From Ceratorhiza oryzae-sativae (lineage: Eukaryota; Basidiomycota; Agaricomycetes; Cantharellales; Ceratobasidiaceae): DNA of 64,000 bases. Below the pieces are notes generated by a model. It made no database searches, was not told the DNA's origin, and saw only the letters and a list, made by a program, of their open reading frames with translations. The DNA lies in NCBI GenBank assembly GCA_030998015.1, contig JARWMV010000003.1, forward strand, positions 434,001-498,000. Direction: 5' to 3'. A program made the position numbers and the translations under genes. This document shows positions 21,850 to 31,818 of this stretch, piece by piece. The first letter of the stretch is position 1; each line of letters begins with the position of its first letter.

Positions 21850-22856
21850 TTAAAGGCGACGGAGTCGGTAAGGAAGTACAGGGAATTTGGAATCGTTTTG
21901 GTAATATAGGATTTCTGTTCCCCTCACAAGTCTATAAATTTCAAAATTCCTGATTCCCGCGAACCTCAACCAAGTATCGTCCAGGTCCCAGCTTTTGGTG
22001 TCCTGGCAACGATATGGATACTCCACCCTCTTTAGTTTAATTTGGTCCCGAAGGAGTGCTTCCTTGGGAAGGGTTGATTTGGGCTGCCGGAAGGGGTGTT
22101 TCTTCCTGAATTGGCGAGCTCGTGCCACTTAGAAAGGTGGGGTGAGGAAGGTCTGACAGCGTTGAGAAGACGGGGAAGGCGTACTCGTGGGGTTCAACTG
22201 TTTCTCGGACTATAGCTTCTAGTCTGAGATGGTCTTGGAGGAGGGATAGGTAATCCTCCTGGTGTTCGCGCAAACGCTTGGTTAGGTATGCGCAACGGGC
22301 CTCGGCTTCGTGAAGTTTTTCACGGGTTTCTTTGTACTTATTCCGGTAGTAACGGTACCTGTCTTGGAAGTTTTCGATAGTGTTTAACAGGTGACGGAGA
22401 AGCTGTTGACCGAGGTTCTCCAGCTTAGAGCTGGTTGCGAGGGATGGTGTAGTAATAAAGGAACTTGTCCTTCTTAGGACAATAAGGGCAGCGCGCGGGG
22501 AAGGTGGCTCCGTTTGCCCGATGGCAAATTTTGCACTCGGGGGCACCTGGCTTGGTGACAAAGGCTTGTTGGGCACGTCCGACTCTTTGGGGGTGGACTT
22601 TGATGATTACTACTTGGTTGAAGTCGATGTGCCCAGCTTCTTCAAGGATACTTTCGACCAAGTTAAGGGTGAAGCAGTGGATTGATAGATGTCCGAACCA
22701 CCCACACAGATGGCAGCACTGGTCTTCTGTAAAAGGTTGTGCCACTTGAGGGCCGTGCGTTCCGTCAGAGACGTGTTCGAGCAAGAGCAAGATAGAAGAG
22801 AAAAATAGACCCTTTCCCGAGTCTATTGGAATAGGAAGGTGACCTCCGTTGCTCAA
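21850..22856 (-). CDS. Three overlapping leader ORFs upstream of gag (element B)
   Basis: ORF-a 22856-22425 (143 aa): MSNGGHLPIPID, a hydrophobic patch, a CCHC knuckle (CHLCGWFGHLSIHC) and a CKIC...CPYC cluster. ORF-b 22576-22037 (+1 frame): coiled coil (ENLGQQLLRHLLNTIENF, LREHQEDYLSLLQDHLRLEA), then Pro-rich. ORF-c 22128-21850 (+1 again): KSWDLDDTWLRF, NFEIYRLVRGTEILYY, VLPYRLRRL. Lengths, overlaps and frames match element A. ORF-a ends at the same position as in A (CAGCTNTAAGC). They could be separate small proteins or one product made by two +1 shifts. I do not recognise them; no standard gag or pol domain is present. Confidence 0.6.
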
Positions 22857-23095
22857 CTACTTAAGGGCAATGAGCAACCCCACCTCTTGTCGACGAAAGA
22901 GATTAGAGAACCGAAGCTTGTTACAACGTGTGAGGGACCTGGCTATGCAAGGTTTCACAGAGGCGCGTATAGGGCAACGATATCTTGTGGCTGTGGATAG
23001 GTGGAGTGGGATTGGGGAAAGCAACGAGGAGTTATCTCAAGACAACGCCAACGGTGTTCCGAAAGTATCCCAGACGACACTGAGACTTACGATTG

Positions 23096-23110
23096 TCAAG
23101 AACTTGACCT
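23096..23110 (-). other. Primer-binding site of element B (self-priming type)
   Basis: On the minus strand AGGTCAAGTTCTTGA, separated by 2 nt (TC) from the 5' LTR end. It is complementary at all 15 positions to 23194-23180 in the LTR. No tRNA-type TGG start. Confidence 0.75.
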
Positions 23111-23112
23111 GA

Positions 23113-23488
23113 TGTCGACGACGACAAGTCAGGTGACGAGGAAAATGGTAAGAAAAGCAAAGAACTTGTATTCGACGAGAGGTCAAGTTCTTGAGGAGTC
23201 CTCTGCGAACTTGACCTGGTTTATATACATAGTACGAGCCACATCATAACAAACAAGTCCGTACAGTGAGTCACAACAGATAAGAGATAGAAGCAGTAGA
23301 AGCGACTGCGGAACTGCGGAATTTCACATCAGAGTTGAAATACATCTCGGTTACCAGTCCGGAACATTCCCTGAGTCACATGACACAGATATACCATAAA
23401 AGGCATGTATGTTTTGAAGATGATCTCATAAAATGTAGAAAATCAAGAAAATATTGTAGAGTGGATGTATGCGTGTCAGTTCGTGACA
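23113..23488 (-). repeat. 5' LTR of element B with promoter
   Basis: 376 bp. On the minus strand TATATAAA is at 23227-23220 and the self-primer TCAAGAACTTGACCT at 23194-23180, again 33 nt after the TATA start. The same hairpin as in A lies between. Confidence 0.95.
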
Positions 23489-23628
23489 ATTACAGTCCCC
23501 TTGTTGCACAACATGGCTGACCATTGTGCCTTTTGGAGTCATGAACAGGGTTTGTGATACATGCTTGGGGATCACTCTGATCTGTTTGTAAGTGTCTTTC
23601 CCATCAATCAGACTCCAATATGGATGCC
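23489..23628 (-). pseudogene. Element D RT, middle piece
   Basis: Minus-strand reading WSLIDGKDTYKQIRV, SQTLFMTPKGTMVSHVV, QQGDCN. This is the palm of a Ty3/gypsy RT. It joins across the element B TSD to AGATYQALM at 16551. Right end cut by the LTR-2 at 23629. Confidence 0.75.
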
Positions 23629-24214
23629 TGTCAGAGCTGACAACCTGAACAACAAATGCCTAACACTGATGAGGTGAAGGCAGACCCAAAGGCTATGATG
23701 GCCAAGGGTCAAACCACAACATCTAAGAGGGGACATGCAGTGAGGGGATGGAGTGGGACTATACACAGAAGGGGTTCAGAGATGCACTTGAACTAAAGAG
23801 GCCTGGGCAGAAACTATGTGGCTTGGTGACCAACACAGGTAGAAGGGGTAGTTTGACAGGGGATCAAGTTCTGAGGCTGAAGGCTCCCAGACTCTCCCTT
23901 TATATATTCATGTCTAAGGCTGTACATATCAAATCCAAGGACAAATACAAAGTAGAAACAATGGTACAATCTGTAACTATGGTACAATGGCAAATGGTAA
24001 CTATGGTACAATGGTAACCAGGGTGCTAATGACATGTCATCAGAGAAGGTCATTCTGGAAGATACAAGCAAGGGTCAAACAACAACAAAGTCACATGACT
24101 TCCTTATGTCAGTAAATCTATGCATATATCCTAATATCTGTGACTTGGTCAAAAAGTATATAAAATAAAATGGAGAAAAATATGAAATAAATTTATAAAA
24201 ATACGAAATAAATC

Positions 24215-25069
24215 TGTCATGGCCTAGACCATGAGCATGAATTTATTCAAATTTATTATGATTTATTTTATCTCTATTTTTCCACTTTTATGGACAAGTC
24301 ACATTTATTCAGATATATGCATAGAATTATTGACTGAGTCATGTGACCTTGTTGTTGTTGACCATTGTTGATGTATTCCAGAATATTCTGTTGATGTGGC
24401 ACCACTTCTGTTATTGTACAATTCCATTGAGCTTCTTATTTCATATGTAATGTCAAGAACAACAAGTCAGGCAACAAGAAAAATAGAGAGTAAAAGGAAA
24501 GAACTTGTATTTGATGAGAGGTCAAGTTCTTGAGGAGTCCTCTGCAAACTTGACCCAGTTTATATACATCCTACAAGCCACATCATAACAAACAAGTCCA
24601 TACAGTGAGTCACATCAAAGTTGAAATACATCTCAGTCAGCAGTCTGGAACATTCCATGAGTCATGTGATACAGATATACTGTAAAAGGCAAGTATGTTT
24701 TGAAAATGATCTCATAAAATATAATAAATCAAGAAAATATTATGGAGTGGATATATGTGTGTCAGTTCATGACATGTACTGCCTTACCCTTGAATATATA
24801 AGGGAGAGTCTAAGAGCCTTAAGCCTCAGAACTCAACCTCTTGTCAATCTATCCCTTCTACCTGAGTTGGTCACCAAGCCACTTAGTTCCTGCCCAGTGC
24901 TCTTAAGCACAAGTGCACCTCTAAACCCCTCTGCATGTCATTGCACTCCATCCCCTCACTGCACATCCTCCCTTAGATGTTGTGGTTTGACCTTTGGCTG
25001 TCATGGCCTATAGGTCTGCCTTTGCCTCACCAGCATTAGGTGTTATTGTTCAGGTTGTCAGCTCTGACA
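24215..25069 (+). repeat. Forward LTR-2 nested in reverse LTR-2, TSD AAATC
   Basis: TGTCATGGCCTAGACC to GTCAGCTCTGACA, flanked by AAATC (24210-24214, 25070-25074). Contains TATATAAG at 24795 and AGAACTCAACCT at 24828-24839. The latter is the exact complement of the primer-binding site of element C. Interrupted by an LTR-1 about 20 bp upstream of its TATA box. Confidence 0.88.
24451..24774 (-). repeat. LTR-1 nested in the forward LTR-2
   Basis: 324 bp, shorter than full LTR-1 because about 50 bp of U3 are missing. Flanks TGTAA and TGTAC match at 4 of 5 positions. It is the innermost layer of a three-deep stack (D, reverse LTR-2, forward LTR-2, LTR-1). Confidence 0.82.
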
Positions 25070-25098
25070 AAATCTCTGACATGGTCTAGGCCATGACA

Positions 25099-25190
25099 AT
25101 GACAACTAACTTCCATTATTATCTTGTTGATATCTGGGAGTGGCAAAGCCAGTTTGTAAGTGTTTGCATTAATTTCCTGTTTGTCCAGCT
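25099..25190 (-). pseudogene. Element D RT, upstream piece
   Basis: Minus-strand reading INANTYKLALPLPDINKIMEVS, the typical fingers region before the palm of Ty3/gypsy RT. It joins to the WSLIDGKD piece across the LTR-2 stack. Cut on its right by an LTR-4 copy. Confidence 0.65.
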
Positions 25191-25347
25191 GTCATGAGCC
25201 ACAATCAATGGTCTTGTGGCTAACCATCTTTTTTCCTTTATTTTCCACCTTTGTCTTGTGGCTTGACCACTTCTCCTTCATGAGTAAGCACCTCCACCTG
25301 CTTACTGATCCTCACCCTATTTTTAGTCACTTGCTTACTGATCACTG
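25191..25347 (+). repeat. LTR-4 copy, forward, truncated by later insertion
   Basis: TGTCATGAGCCACAATC onward matches the reverse complement of 14911 downwards (CTTGTGGCTAACCATC, CTTACTGATC). It sits in the RT of D. An LTR-2 cuts it at CACTG; I could not find its other end. Confidence 0.6.
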
Positions 25348-25465
25348 TGTCAGAGCCAACAACCTGAATGATGATGCCTAACACTTGTGAGGCAAAGGCA
25401 GACCTATAGGCTATATCAGCCTAAGGTCAAACTGCAACATCTAAGGGTGGATGTGTAGTGAAGGG

Positions 25466-25997
25466 TGTCAGAGCTACAACTGAGAAGGATAAGTCAAATG
25501 CCTAAGAGGATGATGACAGGTCTATGGGCAACAGTGCCAGAGACCTAAGTCATGATGTCAAGGGGTAGATGTGTGACAAGGGGGAGGGTTGCAATAAGAC
25601 ACAGAGTATGTAGATAGTGCACTTGTCCTTAAGAGGACTGGGCAGGGACTATGGACTTATGGGTCACACAGGTAGTAGATTGAATACAACAGGAGGTCAA
25701 GTTCTGAGGCTTAAGGCTCTCAGACTCTCCCTTATATATTCAGCTAACTACTGTGTACAAGTTCTCATACAGCACAAAGGTGAGATGCAACTGCAAGAGG
25801 ATAACTGAGATGAGACAAGTACAGTACTAGAGTGAGCTGAGATGGAAAACACTAAAATAAGCGCCATGGCACTATTACATAATGTGGTGATGCATATATT
25901 GTAAAAAATAGAATAAACTCAACTTAGAGAAAAATATATAAAAAGATGAAAATGAAAGTAAAATATAATAAATTGTGTTCATGACATTGGGTCATGA
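25466..25997 (-). repeat. 3' LTR of element C, with a divergent U3
   Basis: R-U5 part (25466 to about 25743) is nearly identical to the 5' LTR. The U3 part (about 25744-25997) is not alignable by eye to 28660-28909 except at the very terminus. Confidence 0.65.
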
Positions 25998-26557
25998 CAG
26001 TGAGGAGGTAACTCTGTCACTTTGTCCTCAGAGAATACATCCACATAGTCTTGGAGTTCCTCTGGGATGCCTTCAAGTGGTTTTGACACCACAACACCTC
26101 CAGGGTCCCTAGGGATGCCTTCAAGAGGTTGATAAACCTTGACACCTCCTAGGTCTTTGTCAAATGGATCAAAAACACCACTGACATTGCCAAGAACTAC
26201 ATTAGAAGCAGGAACACAATTTTTTATACAAAAGTTTGAATCAAAAGTGACATGTTTATTAGGCCAGTCAATATTTGGATTATGTAATTTGAGCCAGGAC
26301 ATTCCAAGAACTAGTGTATGTCTACCTATGTCTGCTACATTACAAATCAATTGTTCTTTATGACTACCTATTTCTAAATTAAATATACATTCTGTGTCTA
26401 CTAGTCCAGAACTGATTTCATGACCATCAATAACTTTTAATTTTTTTGGGTTTTTCTTTTTTTGAGTGGGTATTTGATATTGTTTGACTAAGTGTGGGTG
26501 TATAAAACATGATGATGTGCCTGAGTCTATCATTGCCCAACCAAGCATTGTTTTCAT
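25979..26557 (-). pseudogene. Protease of element C, pol truncated
   Basis: WAMIDSGTSSCFIH and [17 protein letters not shown] mark a retropepsin-like aspartic protease; the family also has these in A and B. A short linker follows to YVDVFSEDKVTELPPH, the usual start of the RT domain, and then the frame enters the LTR and stops at 25979. Confidence 0.75.
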
Positions 26558-26694
26558 TCAGCTGATGCTTTTATTTTCTGGAGCAGACAGGACTTGAGAT
26601 GCAACAAAGTATATATTTAAAGGGGAAACATTATCTACTGCATAAATCTCAAAGTCCATACTGGTTTCACTTGATACATTTGCTCTGTCAATGT

Positions 26695-28018
26695 TCAACC
26701 ATCCTTGTTTTCCAACTCATCACCAGAAAGGGAAGTGGCTTGCCCAGAATAGGGTTTGGATGGACAAGCACTGGAATAGTGGCCACAACCACTGCAAGTG
26801 CTACAAATGGTAGGCTTCTTTCCTTTTCCTGCTGAGTCTAAATCCATTGGGCCAGGGCCAGAACCTTTAGCAAGAGCAGGAGCTGAAGGAGCAATGACAA
26901 TTGGGTGCAAATCTTTTTGGATTTGTTTAAACATGGTTTCTTTCTGAAGATCCATTGTTCCATTTGATTGTGGGAATAGATTGCCCCTTAGCATTGTGGT
27001 TTATAGCCAAGATTGTTCCCTTGTGAGCCTTGCCATCTGGTCCTAGGGTATAGACCTTTTCCCCATCAGACATCTTTTCCCTGGCATTGCCTTTGGGAGG
27101 AGCTGTTGACATAGAGGTGTTACCTTTGGTGGAGGTACTGGCCACATTGGAGGAAGAGGAAGAGGATTGCTTGGAGGAGGGGTTTTGGGCTTGGAACACC
27201 TTGATGTGCTGATCAATTTTGAGGGCTGTGTCTGCAAGGGATTGCAAAGTGACATTGGCAGCCATATGACTGTAGTCTTGGGCCATAAGGAATTCTTTGA
27301 TTTTGACCAATAGACCATTGTAGAAGTGATTGTGAAGAGAGGTGTTGTTGTAGCCAAGACCCTGGGAATATGTCTGGAAATCTTTGAAATATTCTTGGAC
27401 TGAGTTCTTTTGTTTGAGCAATTTGAAATTTGCCCTGAAATTTTCAGCCTTGTTTGTGACATTCCAGCAAGCATTAAATTGGGTCCAGAAGTCATTGACA
27501 TTATGAAGCCAAGTAACTGGGTTACCATTTATCACATCATCTTCTATATAGGGCTCAAGCCATTCATGGGCCTTGCCGTCCAAGCATGAGATGATATAAG
27601 CAATCTGCTCATCATCAGTCACAGAGGGATATGAAGTCTGCAGATAATGGGCCACCACAACCCTGAAGGATACCACTTTATTTTTATCCAAACCATCAAA
27701 CTTGGCAGGTGCAGATAACTTGGGTGCTCAAGTACATGTGATGGGGGTACTTGTACCAGGTGCTTGGAGAGCAGCCTGGAGCATGACTATATTTGTTTCA
27801 AGGTTAGATACACCAGTATTGTGGTTTTGGGGGGTGGCATTTATAGTGGAGAGTTCAGCCAATTGTTAATTAATGAATACCACAAGGTTATTATTTATAG
27901 CAATCAGTGTGTCTTTGATTGTTTAGGAAAATGTGATTAGATCAGCTGGATCAGTGGGTACCTGAATCTGGTTGGCATTGAACTGTATCCATGTGGGGGC
28001 AGGGTTTGGAGTGGACAT
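26695..28018 (-). pseudogene. gag of element C, with stops and a frame break
   Basis: Starts MSTPNPAPTWIQFN at 28018 but has in-frame stops before about 27700. The core 27691-26927 reads ISCLDGKAHEWLEPY, LKQKNSVQEYFKDF and a Ser-rich linker. After a frame break near 26990 comes MDLDSAGKGKKP and a CCHC knuckle (CSTCSGCGHYSSAC). Distantly related to the gag of A and B, with the same layout. Confidence 0.75.
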
Positions 28019-28369
28019 GGCTAAAAAAGGAGATGGGATAGACAAATATGATAGGTGCTCTTGAAGCTGGGATTTTCACTCTCAAACACTGTGGCTGCTC
28101 TATCACCTAGCATTGGACAATAACTACTGCTAATCAACAAGCTGTTGGCAGGCATGATATAGAGTGTATTCTTTGCAAGTGGGTGATTTGCTGTCTGCAA
28201 CATGTGCAGTGATGGACAAGAGTCCTAGGGTTGGGTGATAGCAACCATCTGCCTTGTAGACACCTGTTACTGGATAGTGCTTCACTGCTTTTGATTATTA
28301 TGCAGTTAGGCCCTTTCTCCATTTCACAGTAGGCTAGTACAGGGGTTGGTCTCAGTCCTGAAAAAAGGA

Positions 28370-28381
28370 AGAACTCAACCT
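28370..28381 (-). other. Primer-binding site of element C
   Basis: On the minus strand AGGTTGAGTTCT, 2 nt inside the LTR end, as in A and B. It pairs with AGAACTTGACCT of its own LTR with two G-U wobbles, and perfectly with AGAACTCAACCT of the LTR-2 at 24828-24839. Confidence 0.65.
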
Positions 28382-28383
28382 AA

Positions 28384-28909
28384 TGTCAGAGCTATGACTG
28401 AGAAGGATAAGTCAAACACCTAAGAGGACAATGACAGGTCTATGGGTGACAGTGCCAGAGACCTAAGTCACAACATCAAGGGGTAGATGTGCAACAAGGA
28501 GGAGGGTTGCAATAAGATGCAGAGTATGTAGATAGTGCACTTGTCCTTAAGAGGACTGGGCAGGGACTATGGACTTATGGGTCACACAGGTAGTAGATTG
28601 AATACAACAGGAGGTCAAGTTCTGAGGCTTAAGGCTCTCAGACTCTCCCTTTATATATTCATATGATGTCTATAACAAATACATGGATGGTGTGATAGCG
28701 AATCATACAATATCAGAAATGGTGCCACATAACAGAATATTCCAGAAGGTACAAACAGAGGATAACAACAACAAGGTCACATGATCTCATGTAAGTAATT
28801 CTATGCATATATCTGATTAAATGGGACTTGTCCAAAAAGCATCAAAAGAGAAGAATGTAAAATGTGGAAAATTCATAATAAATTCTGTTTCATGGTCTAG
28901 GCCATGACA
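28384..28909 (-). repeat. 5' LTR of element C (LTR-2 family)
   Basis: 526 bp. On the minus strand it begins TGTCATGGCCTAGACC at 28909 and has TATATAAAGG and AGAACTTGACCT (28623-28612). It ends TCATAGCTCTGACA. Confidence 0.85.
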
Positions 28910-29321
28910 AAGGGAAGGGGTGTGACAACACACAGAGGTTGATAAGAAGTGTGCTTGACCTAAAGAGGTCTGGGCAAGGACTGCTAGGCTTGGTGACCAC
29001 ACAGGTAGAAGGGATGTCAGCAGGAGGTCAAGTTCTGAGGCTTAAGGCTCTCAGACTCTCCCTTATATATTCACCAGGAAGGCTGTACATGTGAAATGAG
29101 AAGATAGATGAAATTGTACAATAAGAGAAATGGTGCCATGTCAACAGAATATTCTGGAATGCATCAACAATGGTCAACAACAACAAGGTCACATTACTCA
29201 GTCAATAATTCTATGCATATATCTGAATAAATGGGACTTTGTCCAAGAAGCAGAGAAATCAAGATAAATAAATCATAATAAATTGGAGTAAATTCATAGT
29301 CATGGTCTAGGCCATGACACT

Positions 29322-30234
29322 TATCAGCAGCAACAAGTCAGGTGACAGTGTGGACACCTTAGATCATGAGGGCAGAGCCCAGGAGCAACTTGGTGGTGAT
29401 GATGAGGGAGGTAAGGGTGATGATGACATGTCACAAGGCAGTGAACAGAAGGAGAACAAGACTTGTATTGACAAGGAGGTCAAGTTCATGAGGAGGCCTT
29501 GTTGAACTTGACCTGGTTTATATACATTCTTCAAGCCACATCAGAACAAACACAACTATACTACAAGTCACATCACTAAGTGATAGAAGCTGCTGTGGAG
29601 CTGCAGAATTTCACATCAAAGTTGAAATACATCTTGGTAAGCAGTCTGGAACATTCCATGAGTCACATGATACAGTTGTCCCATAAAAGGAAAGTGTGTT
29701 TTGAAAATGTTCTTAAAAAATGTAAAAACTCAAGAAAATATTATATGATGAATATGTCACAACCTGACACACATATATTCATCATATAATATTTTCTTGA
29801 GTTTTTACATTTTTTAAGAACATTTTCAAAACACACTTTCCTTTTATGGGACAACTGTATCATGTGACTCATGGAATGTTCCAGACTGCTTACCAAGATG
29901 TATTTCAACTTTGATGTGAAATTCTGCAGCTCCACAGCAGCTTCTATCACTTAGTGATGTGACTTGTAGTATAGTTGTGTTTGTTCTGATGTGGCTTGAA
30001 GAATGTATATAAACCAGGTCAAGTTCAACAAGGCCTCCTCATGAACTTGACCTCCTTGTCAATACAAGTCTTGTTCTCCTTCTGTTCACTGCCTTGTGAC
30101 ATGTCATCATCACCCTTACCTCCCTCATCATCACCACCAAGTTGCTCCTGGGCTCTGCCCTCATGATCTAAGGTGTCCACACTGTCACCTGACTTGTTGC
30201 TGCTGACAGAATATATGCATGTCAGGTCATGACA
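29322..30234 (-). repeat. Reverse LTR-3, TSD ACACT, interrupted
   Basis: LTR related to LTR-1 but longer (about 454 bp without its insert). Flanks ACACT at 29317-29321 and 30235-30239. The left end reads TATCAGCAG where TGTCAGCAG is expected. It is split near its U3 end by a second LTR-3 in the opposite orientation. Confidence 0.88.
29755..30208 (+). repeat. Forward LTR-3 nested in reverse LTR-3, TSD GAATA
   Basis: 454 bp, TGTCACAACCTGACAC to TTGCTGCTGACA, flanked by GAATA at 29750-29754 and 30209-30213. Together with the outer copy it makes an almost perfect inverted repeat of about 430-nt arms. Confidence 0.9.
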
Positions 30235-30240
30235 ACACTG

Positions 30241-31818
30241 AACAATGTCCTGTGCTGATACAATTTGGGTTAAGCAAACCAAATCCATTAATATATATAT
30301 ATGACTTGTGAGGAATATCATTAGTCCCCAGGTAGACTGCATATGTAGATGTGTAGTATGTTTTCTAACAAGGAGGCTGCATACACCCTGGATGAATTAT
30401 ATAGAAAACAATTATGTAGCAGATCATGATTAACTTCTGCATTTGGATTTTATAATACGCAAGCTCATAGAAGCATATACCAAGAAAATTTCACAGATGC
30501 ATATGCAAGTCTATGGCATAGCTGCATGCACGTTTGGGGGCCAGACACGAACATGCATGGTACGGCCACCAAATTCAAATATTGCAATTGGCTTGGACTG
30601 AGCCTTGAAACCGATGCTAACAACTCACCAATCAAGCTAGATACTCTAATCCGTACTTATCTTGAAATGATCTCGATGATATCAACTGCTAACCCAGAGG
30701 TTTCCCCCTTTCCATTTATCTATCTTGCAATTATCGCCTGGGGAAACCTGAATGCTGGTCCGCAACCTCAAAATTCAAAGCTGGTCTCCGAGCTATGCAG
30801 ATCGGGATTTTGCAAAACTTTTATGTCAAAATATTGGTTCATCAGTAGGCTTGAAAGCGGTCTTTATGCAAGGTTTAAGTCCTATGTCCAGTTATACTGT
30901 CGACTGGACCAGACTTGTTTGTCATCGAATACAATGTCATGAGCACGTGAAACGACTTGTCTGCATACTGGTTAGAGCTGCTGGAATGCCTGAGGATTGG
31001 ACTTCGGAAGGACTCTGTTGGACGCATGTATGCGCCTTTGCCCGGGCTCGGATAATTCCCACAGTGCAAGCACCAAGGTCGCTTGTCCAGTATTAGTGAG
31101 TATTAGTGACACCAATGTACGGAGATAGCTCGTTTGCGGATCATTCAGTCCTTGCCAAGGAGCCAAGGCCTGCAACTGCTGAAGTGGAAGGGTGCGTGCC
31201 ATCTGGTTCTATTTCAGCCTTGTTGGCGAATGCACCCAATGGACGACGGTCGTAGCCTGCCCAGGGCGATCCGGCATCACACAAAAACGCAGCGCAAGAC
31301 TGGTATACGTATGTCGTAGCTCCAGATGTCCTTGTCTATTCCCGATTTCTCCTCGTTCTCCCCCATGCCTATTCTCCCTGTACTCCCACTACTGCCGCGA
31401 AACACGTGACGTAAGACACCAGCTGTGCAGGAGCGCAGAGACTGGCATCGCCAGTCGAGCTGTGTCGGTTCTTCGAGCTCGCGTGTGGCATGGAATGTAG
31501 TTCAGAATCAAGCCAGTACGTGACGTCAGAACGGGGTGATGCAATCCGCTTTGTAGAATATAAACTGGCGTCCCTGTAGGGATATGGGCGTGGGAGAGCA
31601 CAAGGGACCCCACATGGTTGGAGCAGACATCATTTGGCGGAAGTCGGGTTTGTCGTCATTGTTCAGTGCCAAGGGGTATATAGACCCTCGAATTTGTCAC
31701 GTGGCTATACAGCTCCACCTTATACGACGTCATGGAAGCGAATAGGCGGCAACAACTCATAAAGCATATAAAGCCACGTTACGCGCTGGCTGGCATTTGA
31801 TACCCCTGAGAAGCCTGC
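30241..31818. other. Transition from transposons to host genes; one unassigned ORF
   Basis: 30241-30500 is AT-rich remnant DNA with an (AT) run near 30290. An ORF at 30526-30942 (138 codons, IRTYLEMISMISTANP, FPFIYLAIIAWGN) and an overlapping frame 30752-31096 have no domain I recognise. They may be a decayed gene. 31100-31818 is upstream DNA of the GH128 gene with no coding signal. Confidence 0.35.

Larger units (their letters stand above)
16552..23488 (-). mobile_element. Element B: young, near-intact Ty3/gypsy chromovirus
   Basis: 6937 bp on the minus strand, perfect TSD ATTAC (16547-16551 and 23489-23493). The two 376-bp LTRs differ at only two positions I can see, both CpG transitions. 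Same order as A: LTR, self-primer site, three leader ORFs, gag, pol with chromodomain, polypurine tract, LTR. Defects: one TGA in gag and several one-base length differences in the RNase H region, at least some in C or G runs. It landed in the RT of element D. Confidence 0.95.
23629..25098 (-). repeat. Reverse LTR-2 in RT of D, split by later insertions
   Basis: Pieces 23629-24214 and 25075-25098. Flanks ATGCC (23624-23628) and ATGAC (25099-25103) differ by one base, as expected for an aged TSD. Its U3 terminus is separated from its body by a forward LTR-2. Confidence 0.8.
14912..25190 (-). mobile_element. Element D: old Ty3/gypsy element, host of later insertions
   Basis: Minus-strand reverse transcriptase and RNase H text survives in three pieces (25190-25099, 23628-23489, 16551-15761). 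Joined across the TSDs, these read on continuously. Element B (TSD ATTAC) and a nested LTR-2 stack (near-TSD ATGCC/ATGAC) separate the pieces. The C-terminal part is degraded and the 5' part has been lost or displaced. It is a different lineage from A and B. Confidence 0.7.
25466..28909 (-). mobile_element. Element C: truncated gypsy element, gag plus protease only
   Basis: 3444 bp on the minus strand with perfect TSD AAGGG (25461-25465, 28910-28914). 5' LTR 28384-28909, gag, protease, then pol stops a few codons after the protease (ELPPHCHDP) and runs into the 3' LTR. RT, RNase H and integrase are absent, so it would depend on another element. The two LTRs share R-U5 text but their U3 halves differ. 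Confidence 0.85.
25348..29319 (-). repeat. Reverse LTR-2, split by element C
   Basis: Pieces 25348-25465 and 28910-29319. Element C with TSD AAGGG lies between. The right end CATGACA and the left flank CACTG are compatible with a TSD if one CA was lost (GACACTG at the right junction after removing the LTR-3 insertion). Confidence 0.75.
2400..30240. mobile_element. Nested LTR-retrotransposon block (overview)
   Basis: About 28 kb made almost wholly of Ty3/gypsy elements and LTRs inserted into each other. The text turns AT-rich and CpG-poor at about 2.4 kb and returns to host style near 30.3-30.5 kb. Perfect 5-bp TSDs let individual insertions be cut out: CCACC (4712-5230), GCCCT (A), AAGCC, GCAGC, CTTGA, ACTCC (all inside A), ATTAC (B), AAATC, AAGGG (C), ACACT and GAATA. 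No host gene was found inside. Confidence 0.9.

Noticed and set aside
29314..30342. Twin ORFs on opposite strands as a duplicated gene
   Set aside because: They are the same LTR-3 read in both orientations; TSDs ACACT and GAATA explain the layout without a gene.
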